Positions 23,189 to 32,166 of a DNA stretch of 59,483 nt are shown one piece after another; positions within the stretch are counted from its first letter, which is position 1, and every line of letters begins with the position of its first letter. A model generated the notes under the pieces. It did no database searches. It had not been told where the DNA came from and worked only from the letters and a program-made list of their open reading frames with translations. Source of the DNA: JAZLJD01 sp045617725 (lineage in GTDB: Bacteria; Bacillota; Clostridia; Lachnospirales; Lachnospiraceae); NCBI GenBank assembly GCA_045617725.1, contig JAZLJD010000062.1, positions 1 through 59,483 on the forward strand. Direction: 5' to 3'. Made by a program: the position numbers and the translations under genes.

Positions 23189-24247
23189 ATGCTGACCATT
23201 CCCGTAAAAGCATCCAAAACCTATGACATATGCATAGGCGAGGGCCTGTTGACCGCAGATACGAACTTCATAACGAGGGAGCTTAAGCAAAAAAACGTCA
23301 TGATTGTATCGGACGAGCATGTGTACGCCCTGTACGGCGAAAGTCTTGAGACGATGCTTGATACAGCAGGTATCAGTCATCATAAGTTTGTGTTTGCGCC
23401 GGGAGAGCAGAGCAAGACACTGGCTGTTTACGGAGAACTGCAGGAGGAACTGTGCAGATGTAAGTTCAGTCGAAGCGATGTGATTCTTGCCTTGGGCGGA
23501 GGCGTCGTGGGAGACCTGGCCGGCTTTGCAGCAGCGACCTACCAGCGCGGAATCGGATTTGTGCAGATTCCCACATCCCTTTTGGCAGCCGTGGATTCTT
23601 CCGTGGGAGGCAAGACGGCGGTTGACCTTCAGGGCGGCAAAAATCAAGTCGGTGCTTTTTGTCAACCGATGCATGTGCTGTGTGATGTGAGTACGCTTAA
23701 GACGCTGCCGAAGGAGGAATACGAGAACGGCTGCGGCGAGATTATCAAGTATGCCATGATTGCGGACCGGGAACTGTTTGCGCAGCTTAAAGAGATGCCG
23801 GTCAGCAGCCGGTACGAGTCGGTGATTGCAAGATGTGTGTCCATCAAGCGGGATTTTGTCGAGCAGGATGAGTTTGACACGGGTCTTCGCATGATGCTGA
23901 ATTTTGGCCATACCATCGGCCACGGAATTGAGAAATGCAGCGGTTACACGATTCCGCACGGAAGAGCGGTGGCAGCAGGCATGGCAATCATTACGAAGGC
24001 GGCCTGCGAGATAGGCATGTGCGACCGCTCGGTTTACGGGGAACTCGTGGAGCTCCTTAAGGAATACAATCTGCCCTTTGAAACGGATTTCGGGGCAGCA
24101 GAGCTTGCGGATGTCATTATGACGGACAAAAAGGGCAGCGGAGACATGTTGACGCTGGTGGTTCCCGTGGAAATCGGAACCTGCAAGCTTCACAAAATAC
24201 GAAAAGAAGAAGTCATGGAGTGGCTGAAGGCCGGAGGTATCCGATGA
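23189..24247 (+). CDS. aroB: 3-dehydroquinate synthase
   Basis: Second shikimate-pathway enzyme, NAD- and zinc-dependent, cyclising DAHP to 3-dehydroquinate. The 352 residues are full length. Diagnostic blocks are ALGGGVVGDLAGFAAATYQRG, PTSLLAAVDSSVGGKTAVD, GCGEIIKYAMI and MLNFGHTIGHGIE (metal-binding histidines). AGGAGG precedes the start by about 10 bases inside the end of tyrA. Its stop overlaps the aroA start (ATGA). Confidence 0.96.
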   Translation: MLTIPVKASKTYDICIGEGLLTADTNFITRELKQKNVMIVSDEHVYALYGESLETMLDTAGISHHKFVFAPGEQSKTLAVYGELQEELCRCKFSRSDVILALGGGVVGDLAGFAAATYQRGIGFVQIPTSLLAAVDSSVGGKTAVDLQGGKNQVGAFCQPMHVLCDVSTLKTLPKEEYENGCGEIIKYAMIADRELFAQLKEMPVSSRYESVIARCVSIKRDFVEQDEFDTGLRMMLNFGHTIGHGIEKCSGYTIPHGRAVAAGMAIITKAACEIGMCDRSVYGELVELLKEYNLPFETDFGAAELADVIMTDKKGSGDMLTLVVPVEIGTCKLHKIRKEEVMEWLKAGGIR

Positions 24248-25548
24248 ACTACACGGTAAAGGCGGGCTTTCGAAGCGGCTGTGTATCGATACCGGCTTCC
24301 AAGTCCTACGCGCACAGGCAGCTCATATGTGCGGCGCTTTCCAATACGAATACAGAAATTTATTGTGACGGATTTTCGAAGGACATTCTCGCGACGGCGG
24401 CCTGCCTTAAGGCACTTGGAGCCGGAATACGGATTGCGGACGATACAATCAGCGTGACGCCGCTTTTACGGGCGGGCGGAAGTGCCGAGGCAGCCGGAAA
24501 GCTCGAGACAGACGGAGAACTCGAGGCGGGCGGCTGCATCCTTCCGGCGGGCGAGAGCGGTTCGACCCTTCGCTTCCTGCTCCCCGTTGTGGCTGCACTT
24601 GGAATTCCCGCCACGTTTGAGATGGCCGAGGGGCTGGCAAGACGCCCCGTGGACGAGCTTGTTCGGGTGATGGAGGAGCACGGCGTTACCGTGACATACG
24701 GGAATTGCACCATTTCCCTGCGAGGTCGTTTGACGCCCGGTGAGTTTGAAATCCCCGGGAATGTTTCATCCCAGTACATTTCAGGCCTTTTGATGGCGAT
24801 GCCGTTACTTTTTGGCGACAGCCGGCTCGTGATTACGGGCAATATGGAATCAACGGCCTATATAAACATAACGGAAGATACGCTGAAGGAATCGGGAATC
24901 CGCTTTACCCATACGGGGCAGGAATATCGGGTGCCCGGCAACCAGCAGTATGCTTCCAAACCAAAGCTCACGGTAGAGCAGGACTGGTCGGGCGCCGCAT
25001 TTTTCCTGTGCATGGGCGCGCTGTCCGAAAAGGGCATTACCCTAAGGGAGATGCCGCTTGCATCAAGGCAGGGCGACAAGGCGATTCTGACGGTTCTTAA
25101 GGAGATGGGCGCCGAACTTCAAATCGACGGAAACAAGGTTTTTGTACGCCGTGGGGCACTTAAGGGTGTGACTGTGGATGCGTCCGCGATTCCGGACCTG
25201 GTTCCGACCATCGCCGCGCTTGGGTCCCTGTGCGAGGGCACCACGACCATCACGAATGCCCGCAGGCTTCGTATCAAGGAGTCTGACCGGTTAAAAACTA
25301 CCACGAATATGTTGAGAGCGCTGGGCGCGTCTGTTACGGAACTCGAGGACGGCCTTATCATACAGGGTGCCAAAAATCAGGCAGGCGGAACCATCGATGC
25401 CTGCAACGATCACAGAATTGCGATGGCAGCAGCGGTAGCCGCCTGCGGATGTACGGCGGATGTCGTTGTTTTGGGCGCCGAATGCGTAAGCAAATCATAC
25501 CCGAAATTCTGGGATCACCTAAGTGGGTTGGAGGTAAGCAATGAGTAG
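24244..25548 (+). CDS. aroA: 5-enolpyruvylshikimate-3-phosphate synthase
   Basis: Sixth pathway enzyme, joining shikimate 3-phosphate and phosphoenolpyruvate. The 434-residue protein shows PASKSYAHRQLI near the N-terminus, GESGSTLRFLLPV, VSSQYISGLLMAMP, RLRIKESDRL and NDHRIAMAAAVAA. The ATG at 24244 is preferred over an earlier in-frame one because it gives the family N-terminus and the usual 4-nt overlap with aroB. It overlaps aroC by 8 nt. The first active-site block lacks the PxxGxxSG glycine pattern that marks glyphosate-sensitive class I enzymes, but I make no claim about sensitivity. Confidence 0.95.
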   Translation: MNYTVKAGFRSGCVSIPASKSYAHRQLICAALSNTNTEIYCDGFSKDILATAACLKALGAGIRIADDTISVTPLLRAGGSAEAAGKLETDGELEAGGCILPAGESGSTLRFLLPVVAALGIPATFEMAEGLARRPVDELVRVMEEHGVTVTYGNCTISLRGRLTPGEFEIPGNVSSQYISGLLMAMPLLFGDSRLVITGNMESTAYINITEDTLKESGIRFTHTGQEYRVPGNQQYASKPKLTVEQDWSGAAFFLCMGALSEKGITLREMPLASRQGDKAILTVLKEMGAELQIDGNKVFVRRGALKGVTVDASAIPDLVPTIAALGSLCEGTTTITNARRLRIKESDRLKTTTNMLRALGASVTELEDGLIIQGAKNQAGGTIDACNDHRIAMAAAVAACGCTADVVVLGAECVSKSYPKFWDHLSGLEVSNE

Positions 25549-26551
25549 CAGTTACGGAGAGAATATTAAGTTGACGATATTCGGACAGTCGCATTCCGAG
25601 GCGATTGGAATGACGCTGGAGGGAATCCCTGCGGGTTCGGCGGTGGATATGGAGGCACTGAGGGCGTTTCTTAAAAGACGTGCCCCCGGAAACAGCCCCC
25701 TTTCGACGCCACGCAAGGAGGCGGATGAGCCGGAGTTTTTGAGCGGCCTTAAGGACGATGTGACCTGTGGTGCACCGATATGCGCCGTGATTCGCAATAC
25801 GAACACAAGGTCGCAGGACTATGAGAAGCTCGCGACGGTGCCGAGACCCGGACATGCGGATTATACGGCGGCCGTGAAGTACGGCGGGCATCAGGATTAC
25901 GCGGGCGGTGGCCATTTCTCCGGCAGACTGACTGCGCCGATGTGCATCGCGGGCGGTATTTGCAAGCAATTACTGGCTGCCGAGGGCATCGAGATTACGG
26001 CGCAGATTGCTTCCGTGGGAGGCGTCACCGGAGATATGCAGCGTATGGAGGCTACCATCCTGGAGGCCAAAAAGAACGGAGACTCCGTGGGCGGCACGAT
26101 TACCTGCAGCGTAACCGGACTTCCTGCAGGACTTGGGGACCCGATGTTTGACGGAATGGAGAATCGAATTGCCGGAATTGTTTTTGGCATCCCGGCAGTA
26201 AAAGGAATAGAGTTTGGTGCGGGTTTTGAAGCCGCTCGGATGCTTGGAAGCGAGAATAACGATGCCTTCTATGCAGAGGACGGCGTTGTAAAGACCAAGA
26301 CGAACAACGCAGGTGGAATTTTGGGCGGTATCACGACCGGAATGCCGCTTACGTTTCGGGTGGCCGTGAAGCCGACGCCGTCGATTGCGATGGAACAGGA
26401 CAGCGTGGACCTTACGACGCTTCAGAATACGAAGCTGGTTGTGGAAGGCCGACACGATCCCTGCATCGTGCCGCGTGCCGTGGTTTGCGTGGAGGCGGCA
26501 GCAGCACTGGCCGTGTATGACGCCTATCTTGCAAGAAAGAAGGAACTGTAA
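25541..26551 (+). CDS. aroC: Chorismate synthase
   Basis: Last common pathway step: FMN-dependent elimination of phosphate from EPSP to give chorismate. The 336 residues include GQSHSEAIGMTLEGIPAG near the start, RRAPGNSPLSTPRKEADE, ATVPRPGHADYTAAVKYG, AGGHFSGRLTAP and the C-terminal VEGRHDPCIVPRAVVCVEA. The family's FGxSHG motif reads GQSHSE, a small deviation. It is slightly shorter than many bacterial enzymes (~360-390), as often seen in Clostridia. It overlaps the next start by one base. Confidence 0.95.
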   Translation: MSSSYGENIKLTIFGQSHSEAIGMTLEGIPAGSAVDMEALRAFLKRRAPGNSPLSTPRKEADEPEFLSGLKDDVTCGAPICAVIRNTNTRSQDYEKLATVPRPGHADYTAAVKYGGHQDYAGGGHFSGRLTAPMCIAGGICKQLLAAEGIEITAQIASVGGVTGDMQRMEATILEAKKNGDSVGGTITCSVTGLPAGLGDPMFDGMENRIAGIVFGIPAVKGIEFGAGFEAARMLGSENNDAFYAEDGVVKTKTNNAGGILGGITTGMPLTFRVAVKPTPSIAMEQDSVDLTTLQNTKLVVEGRHDPCIVPRAVVCVEAAAALAVYDAYLARKKEL

Positions 26552-26826
26552 TGGAGCTTAAGGATTTACGGAATGAGATTGACGGAATCGATGCGCAGCT
26601 CATCGAACTGTTCGAGCGGCGCATGAAGGTATGTGCACAGGTCGCTGCTTACAAAATGGAAAATAACCTTCCGGTGCTCGATGCGGGTCGCGAAAGTGAG
26701 AAGCTTGCCCGCCTTGAGACCCTGATGAGCGAGGATATGAAGGAGTACGGAGCGGCGTTATATACAAAGCTTTTTGCATTGAGCCGTGAGTATCAGACAA
26801 AAATCATGGAGCAATCCCAAAACTGA
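26551..26826 (+). CDS. Chorismate mutase (AroQ class)
   Basis: A 91-residue all-helical stand-alone chorismate mutase, making prephenate for TyrA. It opens with LKDLRNEIDGIDAQLIELFERRMKV, the classic first helix with the catalytic Arg, followed by VAAYKMENNLPVLDAGRESEKL and a last helix YTKLFALSREYQ. The length is that of single-domain AroQ proteins, which often are fused to PheA or DAHP synthase in other bacteria. It starts on the last base of the aroC stop. Confidence 0.93.
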   Translation: MELKDLRNEIDGIDAQLIELFERRMKVCAQVAAYKMENNLPVLDAGRESEKLARLETLMSEDMKEYGAALYTKLFALSREYQTKIMEQSQN

Positions 26827-26835
26827 GGTCCCGTT

Positions 26836-28086
26836 GTGAAGATGATGAAATGCGGATTACTGGGAGCACATCTCCCGCACAGCTACTCGCCGGCAATCCA
26901 CGAGATGCTGGGCGATTATGAGTATTTACTTTATGAAAAAAACGAATTGGAGCTTTCGGAGTTCCTGACCACAGGGGATGTGCAGGGCCTGAATGTTACG
27001 ATTCCTTATAAGAAGGCGGTGATTCCGTATCTTTCCGAGTTGGGAGATACCGCTCGGGAGACCGGCAGCGTCAATACGATTGTACGGCGGGACGGAGGAG
27101 TCCTTTTTGGCGACAATACGGATGTCTACGGCTTCATGAAAATGGTGGAACATGCGGGCCTTTCGGTGGAAGGGCAGAAGGTTCTGGTGCTCGGAAGCGG
27201 CGGTGCGTCGGTTGCGGTTGTGGTTGCTCTGCGCAGGTTGAAGGCTCTGCCGGTGGTAATCAGCCGAAGCGGCCCCGACAATTACGACAATCTTGAAAAG
27301 CATCGGGATGCGACGGTAATTGTAAATTCGACGCCGGTCGGAATGTATCCGGAGGTGGGCAAGGCACCGCTTGATTTGTCGGTATTTCCTGCCTTGAAAG
27401 GCGTTTTGGACCTTATATACAATCCGGCCCGGACGGCGCTTCTTATGCAGGCGGAGCAGCTCGGGGTAGTGAGCGAGAACGGCCTCTACATGCTTGTGGC
27501 GCAGGCCAAAAGGAGTTCCGAAATCTTTACGGGTCACCCTATTTCGGACGAAGTCATTGATGAAATTTATGGGAAGCTGAAGGCTTCCATGCAGAATATC
27601 GTGCTGATCGGCATGCCGGGGTGCGGGAAAAGCACCGTAGCCCGGGAACTTGGCCGGTTATCGGGAAGACGGGTAGTCGATTCCGATCTCGAAATAGAGC
27701 GTCGGATCGGTAAGTCTCCGGAGGCCATGATTCGCTCGGAGGGGGAAGAAGCGTTCCGCAAGGTGGAAAGCGAGGTCCTCTTTGACCTTGGCAAGGAATC
27801 CGGCCTCATTATCGCCACCGGAGGTGGCGTGGTAACGCGGGAAGAGAATTATGCCGCCCTGCATCAGAACGGCCTCATTGTGTGGCTGACCCGCTCGCTA
27901 GATGCACTGGATGCGACCGGCAGGCCACTCTCGCAGCGAGAGGGTGTCGCCGCCCTGTTTGCACAGCGAGAGCCCCTGTACCGGCGCTTCGCCGATTACA
28001 CTATCGAGAATGTGGGCAATCCCGCGAAGGTGGCCGCGGATATTAGCAGTAAAGATTTGTCACAAGGAGGTATTACAAATGAATAA
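26836..28086 (+). CDS. aroE: Shikimate dehydrogenase-shikimate kinase fusion
   Basis: A 416-residue bifunctional protein. Residues 1-~250 are AroE: GAHLPHSYSPAIHEML, NVTIPYKKAVIPYL (active-site Lys), the NADP loop LVLGSGGASVAV and VNSTPVGMYP. From ~255 on it is AroK: LIGMPGCGKSTVARELG (P-loop), DSDLEIERRIG, ATGGGVV and a GRPLSQREGV lid. It covers the step before and the step after shikimate. The listed start is GTG; ATG at 26842 or 26845 is also possible. A 3-dehydroquinate dehydratase, needed just before this enzyme, is absent from the cluster. Confidence 0.93.
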   Translation: MKMMKCGLLGAHLPHSYSPAIHEMLGDYEYLLYEKNELELSEFLTTGDVQGLNVTIPYKKAVIPYLSELGDTARETGSVNTIVRRDGGVLFGDNTDVYGFMKMVEHAGLSVEGQKVLVLGSGGASVAVVVALRRLKALPVVISRSGPDNYDNLEKHRDATVIVNSTPVGMYPEVGKAPLDLSVFPALKGVLDLIYNPARTALLMQAEQLGVVSENGLYMLVAQAKRSSEIFTGHPISDEVIDEIYGKLKASMQNIVLIGMPGCGKSTVARELGRLSGRRVVDSDLEIERRIGKSPEAMIRSEGEEAFRKVESEVLFDLGKESGLIIATGGGVVTREENYAALHQNGLIVWLTRSLDALDATGRPLSQREGVAALFAQREPLYRRFADYTIENVGNPAKVAADISSKDLSQGGITNE

Positions 28087-29005
28087 GATTGATATTGCAG
28101 GAGGACCCGTGGGTGCCTCGAGGATGATTCTGGGATGCATGCGTATGCCGGCCTTGTCCGTGCAGGAGGCGGCAGGCATGATTGAGACAGCCGTCGGCCT
28201 GGGCATTAATTTCTTTGACCATGCGACCTGCTACGGCGGGGGCGAGGCCGAAGAGCGCTTCGGCGACGCGATACGGCTCACGGATTTGAAGCGGGAGGAC
28301 CTGATTATTCAGTCAAAGTGCGGGCTTCGTTTTGACCACGGAACCTTTGACTGGAGCAGGGAATACATTTTGGAAAGCGTGGACGGAATCCTTAAGCGCC
28401 TCAAAATGGAATACCTCGACGTTCTTCTTTTGCACAGGCCGGATCTTTTGTACGAGCCGGAGGAGGTGGCCGAGGCCTTTGATGAACTAATAAAGTCCGG
28501 AAAGGTGCGTCACTTTGGCGTCAGCAACACGATGCCGATGCAGATTGAGCTTCTTAAGAAATATGTGAAGCAGCCGCTAAAAATAAACCAGCTTCAGCTT
28601 TCACTGGAGCAGTCCCAGCTCATAGACCAGGGACTTTACATGAATAACAAGACGACTTCCATGGCGACGATGTGTGACGACAGCGCCCTGGATTATTGTC
28701 GTTTGAATGATATTACGATTCAGGCGTGGTCACCGCTTCAGCATGGTATGTTCAAGGGCATGTTTATTGACAATCCGGACTTCCCGGAGATGAACCGTGT
28801 GCTGGGTGAGCTGGCAGAGCAGTATGGTGTAACGAAGTCCGCGATTGCAATCGCCTGGATATTACGGCATCCTGCGCGGATTCAGGTCATTGCAGGAACC
28901 ATGAACCCCGTGCATCTTACGGAAATGGCCGAGGCGGACCGGATTACGCTTACGAGAGAAGAGTGGTATCGCCTGTACCTTTCTTCCGGCAAGTTTTTGC
29001 CCTAA
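28079..29005 (+). CDS. Aldo/keto reductase
   Basis: A 308-residue NADPH-dependent reductase of the YdhF-like AKR group. Family marks: GCMRMPALSVQE, GINFFDHATCYGGG (catalytic Asp and Tyr), LIIQSKCG (Lys), LLLHRPDLL (His) and a C-terminal IAIAWILRHPARIQVIAGT block. AAGGAGG lies within the end of the aroE-aroK gene, which it overlaps by 8 nt. It could be co-transcribed with the aromatic operon, yet no pathway role is apparent. The substrate is unknown. Confidence 0.93.
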   Translation: MNKIDIAGGPVGASRMILGCMRMPALSVQEAAGMIETAVGLGINFFDHATCYGGGEAEERFGDAIRLTDLKREDLIIQSKCGLRFDHGTFDWSREYILESVDGILKRLKMEYLDVLLLHRPDLLYEPEEVAEAFDELIKSGKVRHFGVSNTMPMQIELLKKYVKQPLKINQLQLSLEQSQLIDQGLYMNNKTTSMATMCDDSALDYCRLNDITIQAWSPLQHGMFKGMFIDNPDFPEMNRVLGELAEQYGVTKSAIAIAWILRHPARIQVIAGTMNPVHLTEMAEADRITLTREEWYRLYLSSGKFLP

Positions 29006-29025
29006 GCCGAAAGGAGATTCGTAAC

Positions 29026-29574
29026 ATGTTGTATATTATGCGTCACGGCAAAACGGATTGGAATGCGCGCCGTAAAATGCAGGGCAGGACGGACATCCCC
29101 TTAAATGAGGAGGGAAGGCAGATGGCTTATCTGGCGGCCAAAGAGTATGCTTCCGTCCACATCGATGTATGTTATTGTTCGCCGCTTAAGAGGGCTGCTG
29201 AAACCGCAGAAATTTTTGTTGGCGACCGGAACATTCCGATTATTAAGGACGATCGTCTGATGGAAATGTGCTTTGGCGAGTACGAAGGGATGGAACGCAG
29301 CTTTGATATACCGGATTGCCCCGTTAACAGGATGTTTACGGAGCCCGAGAAGTGCGTGGAATCCATCGGCGGAGGCGAGACCTTTGACGAATTGTATGCA
29401 CGCACCGGAGAGTTCTTACGCGAGGTGATAGAGCCGCAGCTCGCGGCCGGGAAGGATGTCCTGATTGTGGGGCACGGAGCCATGAATTCCAGCATTATCT
29501 GTCAGCGACGCGGCTTGCCGCGGGAGCAGTTCTGGAGTGCGGGCCTTGAGCAGTGCAAGCTGCTTACGCTGTAG
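29026..29574 (+). CDS. Histidine phosphatase family protein
   Basis: A 182-residue phosphoglycerate-mutase-like phosphatase. The catalytic RHG motif is in YIMRHGKTDWNARRKMQGRTD; the second arginine is in CYCSPLKRAAETAEIF, the acid in MEMCFGEYEGM, and the second histidine in VLIVGHGAMNSSI. It starts 20 nt after the reductase behind AAGGAG and ends the run of closely spaced genes. Small phosphorylated metabolites are the usual substrates; the specific one is not predictable. Confidence 0.92.
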   Translation: MLYIMRHGKTDWNARRKMQGRTDIPLNEEGRQMAYLAAKEYASVHIDVCYCSPLKRAAETAEIFVGDRNIPIIKDDRLMEMCFGEYEGMERSFDIPDCPVNRMFTEPEKCVESIGGGETFDELYARTGEFLREVIEPQLAAGKDVLIVGHGAMNSSIICQRRGLPREQFWSAGLEQCKLLTL

Positions 29575-29671
29575 GCCCGGTCGGTTCCGGCCACCACGCC
29601 TATGTCCCGGGCTATCACGGCGAGACACAACCGTGACGGCCTCAAATTCACACCTCCATACAAAAATGTGT

Positions 29672-29677
29672 TATAAT
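29672..29677 (+). promoter_or_regulatory. -10 box upstream of yccF-like gene
   Basis: A consensus TATAAT lies 34 bp before the start codon; TTCACA at 29647 could be its -35 box, with a long 19-bp spacer. The segment between the phosphatase stop and this box has GC-rich dyads (GCCCGG/CCGGGC and TCACGG/CCGTGA) without a T-run. Confidence 0.5.
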
Positions 29678-29711
29678 GAGAATACTTACGTATAAGGAGG
29701 AGATTATTTCC

Positions 29712-30080
29712 ATGAAATTTTTAGGTAATTTACTTTGGTTTGTTTTTGGCGGCATAGTCAGCGGTCTTGCATGGTGGCTGTGCGGTGTTTTATGGTGCAT
29801 CACGATTATCGGTATTCCCATGGGTAAGCAGTGTTTCAAGTTCGCACGGGTTTCTTTTTTCCCGTTCGGCAAGGAGATTACCTATGGCGGCGGTTCCATG
29901 AGCCTGATTGCCAATATTTTCTGGCTCCTGATTTCGGGAATCCCGATGGCCGTTACGAATGCGACGATTGGTGTGCTTTGGTGCATAACGATTGTCGGAA
30001 TTCCGTTTGGTAAGCAGTTCTTCAAGCTTGCCAAGCTGTCCCTGATGCCTTTTGGCGCAACCGTGAGCAAGAGTAAGTAG
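29712..30080 (+). CDS. YccF-domain membrane protein
   Basis: A 122-residue membrane protein made of two similar halves. Each has a WLLxxGIxxA/WWLCG hydrophobic segment and the repeated text GVLWCITIxGIPxGKQxFKxAxxSxxPFG. This duplicated YccF domain is conserved widely with unknown function. GGAGGAG precedes the start. It begins 11 bases before the pseI-like gene, so the two share a transcript, but I see no functional link. Confidence 0.88.
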   Translation: MKFLGNLLWFVFGGIVSGLAWWLCGVLWCITIIGIPMGKQCFKFARVSFFPFGKEITYGGGSMSLIANIFWLLISGIPMAVTNATIGVLWCITIVGIPFGKQFFKLAKLSLMPFGATVSKSK

Positions 30081-30091
30081 GAGCGGAACCT

Positions 30092-31126
30092 ATGGATTTA
30101 TATGAGAAAATCAATCAGAGGGTTTACACGATTGCCGAAATGAGCGGCAACCACGCCGGAAGCAAGGAGCGTGCGCTGGAGATTATCCATGCGGCGCATG
30201 AAGCCGGAGCGGATTGTATCAAAATTCAGACTTACACGCCGGATACGATTACGTTGAATTGCAACAATCGGTATTTTCATATTGACGGCGGCACTTGGGA
30301 GGGCGAGACGCTGTACCATCTGTACGGCCAGGCTTATACGCCCTGGGAGTGGCAGGCAGATTTGAAGGCCGAGGCGGATAAGCTGGGGCTCGATTTCCTT
30401 TCCACGCCCTTTGATACTACGGCGGTTGATTTTCTGGAGTCTATCGGGCTCGAATTTTATAAGATTGCGTCGTTTGAACTTACGCAGATTCCTCTGATTC
30501 GTTACGTGGCTTCGCGTAATAAACCCATGATTATTTCAACCGGAATGGGCGCCAAAAACGAAATCGAGGCGGCAGTGCGTGCTGTTACCGAGGCAGGCAA
30601 CAGCCAGCTGATACTGCTGAAATGTTCCAGTGATTATCCGGCAGTGACGGATGAAATGAATTTAAGAACCATGGTCGATATGAATCGTGCGTTCGGAGTT
30701 CCCGTGGGACTTTCCGATCACAGCATGGGCAATATCGGTGTGGTTGCGGCGGTCGCCATGGGCGCCCGCGTCATCGAGAAGCATTTTTGCATAAGCCGTA
30801 AGGTTGAGAATCCGGATTCCTCGTTCTCTTTGGAACCGCAGGAATTTAAGCAGATGGTAGAGGACATTCGTACCGCGGAACTTGCCATGGGCAGGGTGAA
30901 GTACGGTCCTTCCGAGCGGGAGAAGGAGAACCTGCAGTTCAGGCAGTCGATTTTCTGTTCCGCCGATATCAAAGCCGGAGAGGTATTTACGAAAGAGAAT
31001 ATACGGATTGTGCGTCCCGGGTTTGGCTTGCCGCCGGCGTGCATCGATGAAGTCTTGGGAAAGCGTGCGGCATGTGACATTGTTTTTGGCACCCCGCTTT
31101 CTTTTGATATGATTAAAAATGAATAA
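30092..31126 (+). CDS. pseI: Pseudaminic acid synthase (NeuB family)
   Basis: A 344-residue NeuB-type enzyme condensing phosphoenolpyruvate with a sugar to make a nonulosonic acid. It has an N-terminal barrel with EMSGNHAGSKERALEII, CIKIQTYTPDTITL, STPFDTTAVDFL and LKCSSDYP, and a C-terminal antifreeze/SAF domain (FCSADIKAGEVFTKENIRIVRPG). The GGTWEGETLYHLYGQAYTPWEW block matches PseI rather than sialic acid synthases. No other Pse pathway genes (pseB, C, F, G, H) lie in the window, so it relies on genes elsewhere. The product would decorate flagella or surface glycans. Confidence 0.88.
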   Translation: MDLYEKINQRVYTIAEMSGNHAGSKERALEIIHAAHEAGADCIKIQTYTPDTITLNCNNRYFHIDGGTWEGETLYHLYGQAYTPWEWQADLKAEADKLGLDFLSTPFDTTAVDFLESIGLEFYKIASFELTQIPLIRYVASRNKPMIISTGMGAKNEIEAAVRAVTEAGNSQLILLKCSSDYPAVTDEMNLRTMVDMNRAFGVPVGLSDHSMGNIGVVAAVAMGARVIEKHFCISRKVENPDSSFSLEPQEFKQMVEDIRTAELAMGRVKYGPSEREKENLQFRQSIFCSADIKAGEVFTKENIRIVRPGFGLPPACIDEVLGKRAACDIVFGTPLSFDMIKNE

Positions 31127-31129
31127 TGG

Positions 31130-31170
31130 AATCGCAGCGCTGCCGGATGTCAGCGCTGTTTTGCGATTTT
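31130..31170 (+). terminator. Hairpin between pseI and the oxidoreductase
   Basis: AATCGCAGCGCTG (31130-31142) pairs with CAGCGCTG...TGCGATT (31151-31168) around an 8-base loop, with a two-base bulge, and the last bases are TTTT. It is a good candidate for partial termination between these two genes. Confidence 0.6.
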
Positions 31171-31184
31171 GACGGAGGTGTGCG

Positions 31185-32165
31185 ATGAAGGTAAAATGGG
31201 GTGTGCTGGGGACGGCATCGATTGCCAAATGGTGTACGATTCCCGGAATGCAGGGCGCCGAAAGCTGCGAGCTGTATGCGATTGCAGGGCGCTCTGAGGA
31301 GAAAGTCCGGGAATTTCAGGAGAAATACGGATTTCAAAAGGGCTACGTCGGCTACGAGAAGCTGGTGGAAGATGAAGAGGTCGAAGCGGTGTACGTTCCG
31401 CTGCCCAACAATCTTCACAAGGAGTGGGTTCTGGCCTGCCTGCGTGCCGGCAAACACGTGCTCTGCGAGAAGCCCCTGGCCCTGAATGCCGCCGAGGCAC
31501 GCGAGATGTATCAAGTGGCACGGGAGCATGGCGTCATTCTCATGGAGGCTTATGCGTATTTGCACAGCCCCTATGTGGAGGAACTTAAGAAAACCGTACA
31601 GAGCGGCGCCCTGGGCGAGCTTTTGTACATCGATACCGGGTTTGTCACCCAGGGGTACCGGGAGGATTTCCGTCTCCACAAGGAACTCGGCGGTGGCATG
31701 GTCTATGATTTGGGTTGCTACTGCACGACCATGATTCTGTCGCTGGTGGATTCGGACCTAAGCTACGTGAAGGCGGTTACGGAGCTGACCGATGAGGGCG
31801 TCGATGCCTTCACGACGGTCATCCTGAAATTTGCAAATGGTGTGCGGGCAAGCTTCGTCGTCGGCATGGTACTGGGCGAGAACTCGAATGCACGCTATGA
31901 CAAGCTTTATATCCACGGCACCGCAGGAGATATCCGTTCCGATGTCGAGTATAATCAGTCCGGCAGAGTTCATTATGAGCTGCGCCAAAAAGGAATTTGG
32001 CAGGAGAAGACGCTTGACTGCCCGCAGAACTATACCTTCGAAGTAGAAAACTTAAGCCGCAGCATTTTAGGCCTTGAGACTCCGCTTGTAAGCGAGAAGT
32101 TTTCCGTTAAGAATGCAGAACTTATGGACAGAATACTCCGGGAGATAGGTTATCAGGAGGTTTGA
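31185..32165 (+). CDS. Gfo/Idh/MocA-family oxidoreductase
   Basis: A 326-residue NAD(P)-dependent sugar oxidoreductase. The N-terminal Rossmann fold starts WGVLGTASIAKWCTIPGM. The conserved EKP motif is in HVLCEKPLALNAAEAREM, and the active-site region is EAYAYLHSP...GGGMVYDLGCYC. Members oxidise or reduce sugars and inositols. With pseI just upstream, a role in modified-sugar synthesis is possible but unproven. GGAGG precedes the ATG. The PrsW-like gene begins one base after its stop. Confidence 0.92.
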   Translation: MKVKWGVLGTASIAKWCTIPGMQGAESCELYAIAGRSEEKVREFQEKYGFQKGYVGYEKLVEDEEVEAVYVPLPNNLHKEWVLACLRAGKHVLCEKPLALNAAEAREMYQVAREHGVILMEAYAYLHSPYVEELKKTVQSGALGELLYIDTGFVTQGYREDFRLHKELGGGMVYDLGCYCTTMILSLVDSDLSYVKAVTELTDEGVDAFTTVILKFANGVRASFVVGMVLGENSNARYDKLYIHGTAGDIRSDVEYNQSGRVHYELRQKGIWQEKTLDCPQNYTFEVENLSRSILGLETPLVSEKFSVKNAELMDRILREIGYQEV

Positions 32166-32166
32166 T

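Noticed and set aside
22934..24193. Reverse-strand 419-codon frame over aroB
   Set aside because: It lies entirely antisense to a clear aroB gene and its product is histidine- and arginine-rich with no family resemblance.
26836..28086. Frameshift or artificial joining of aroE and aroK
   Set aside because: The frame is continuous, both domains are complete and the gene is tightly packed in its operon, so a true fusion is more likely.
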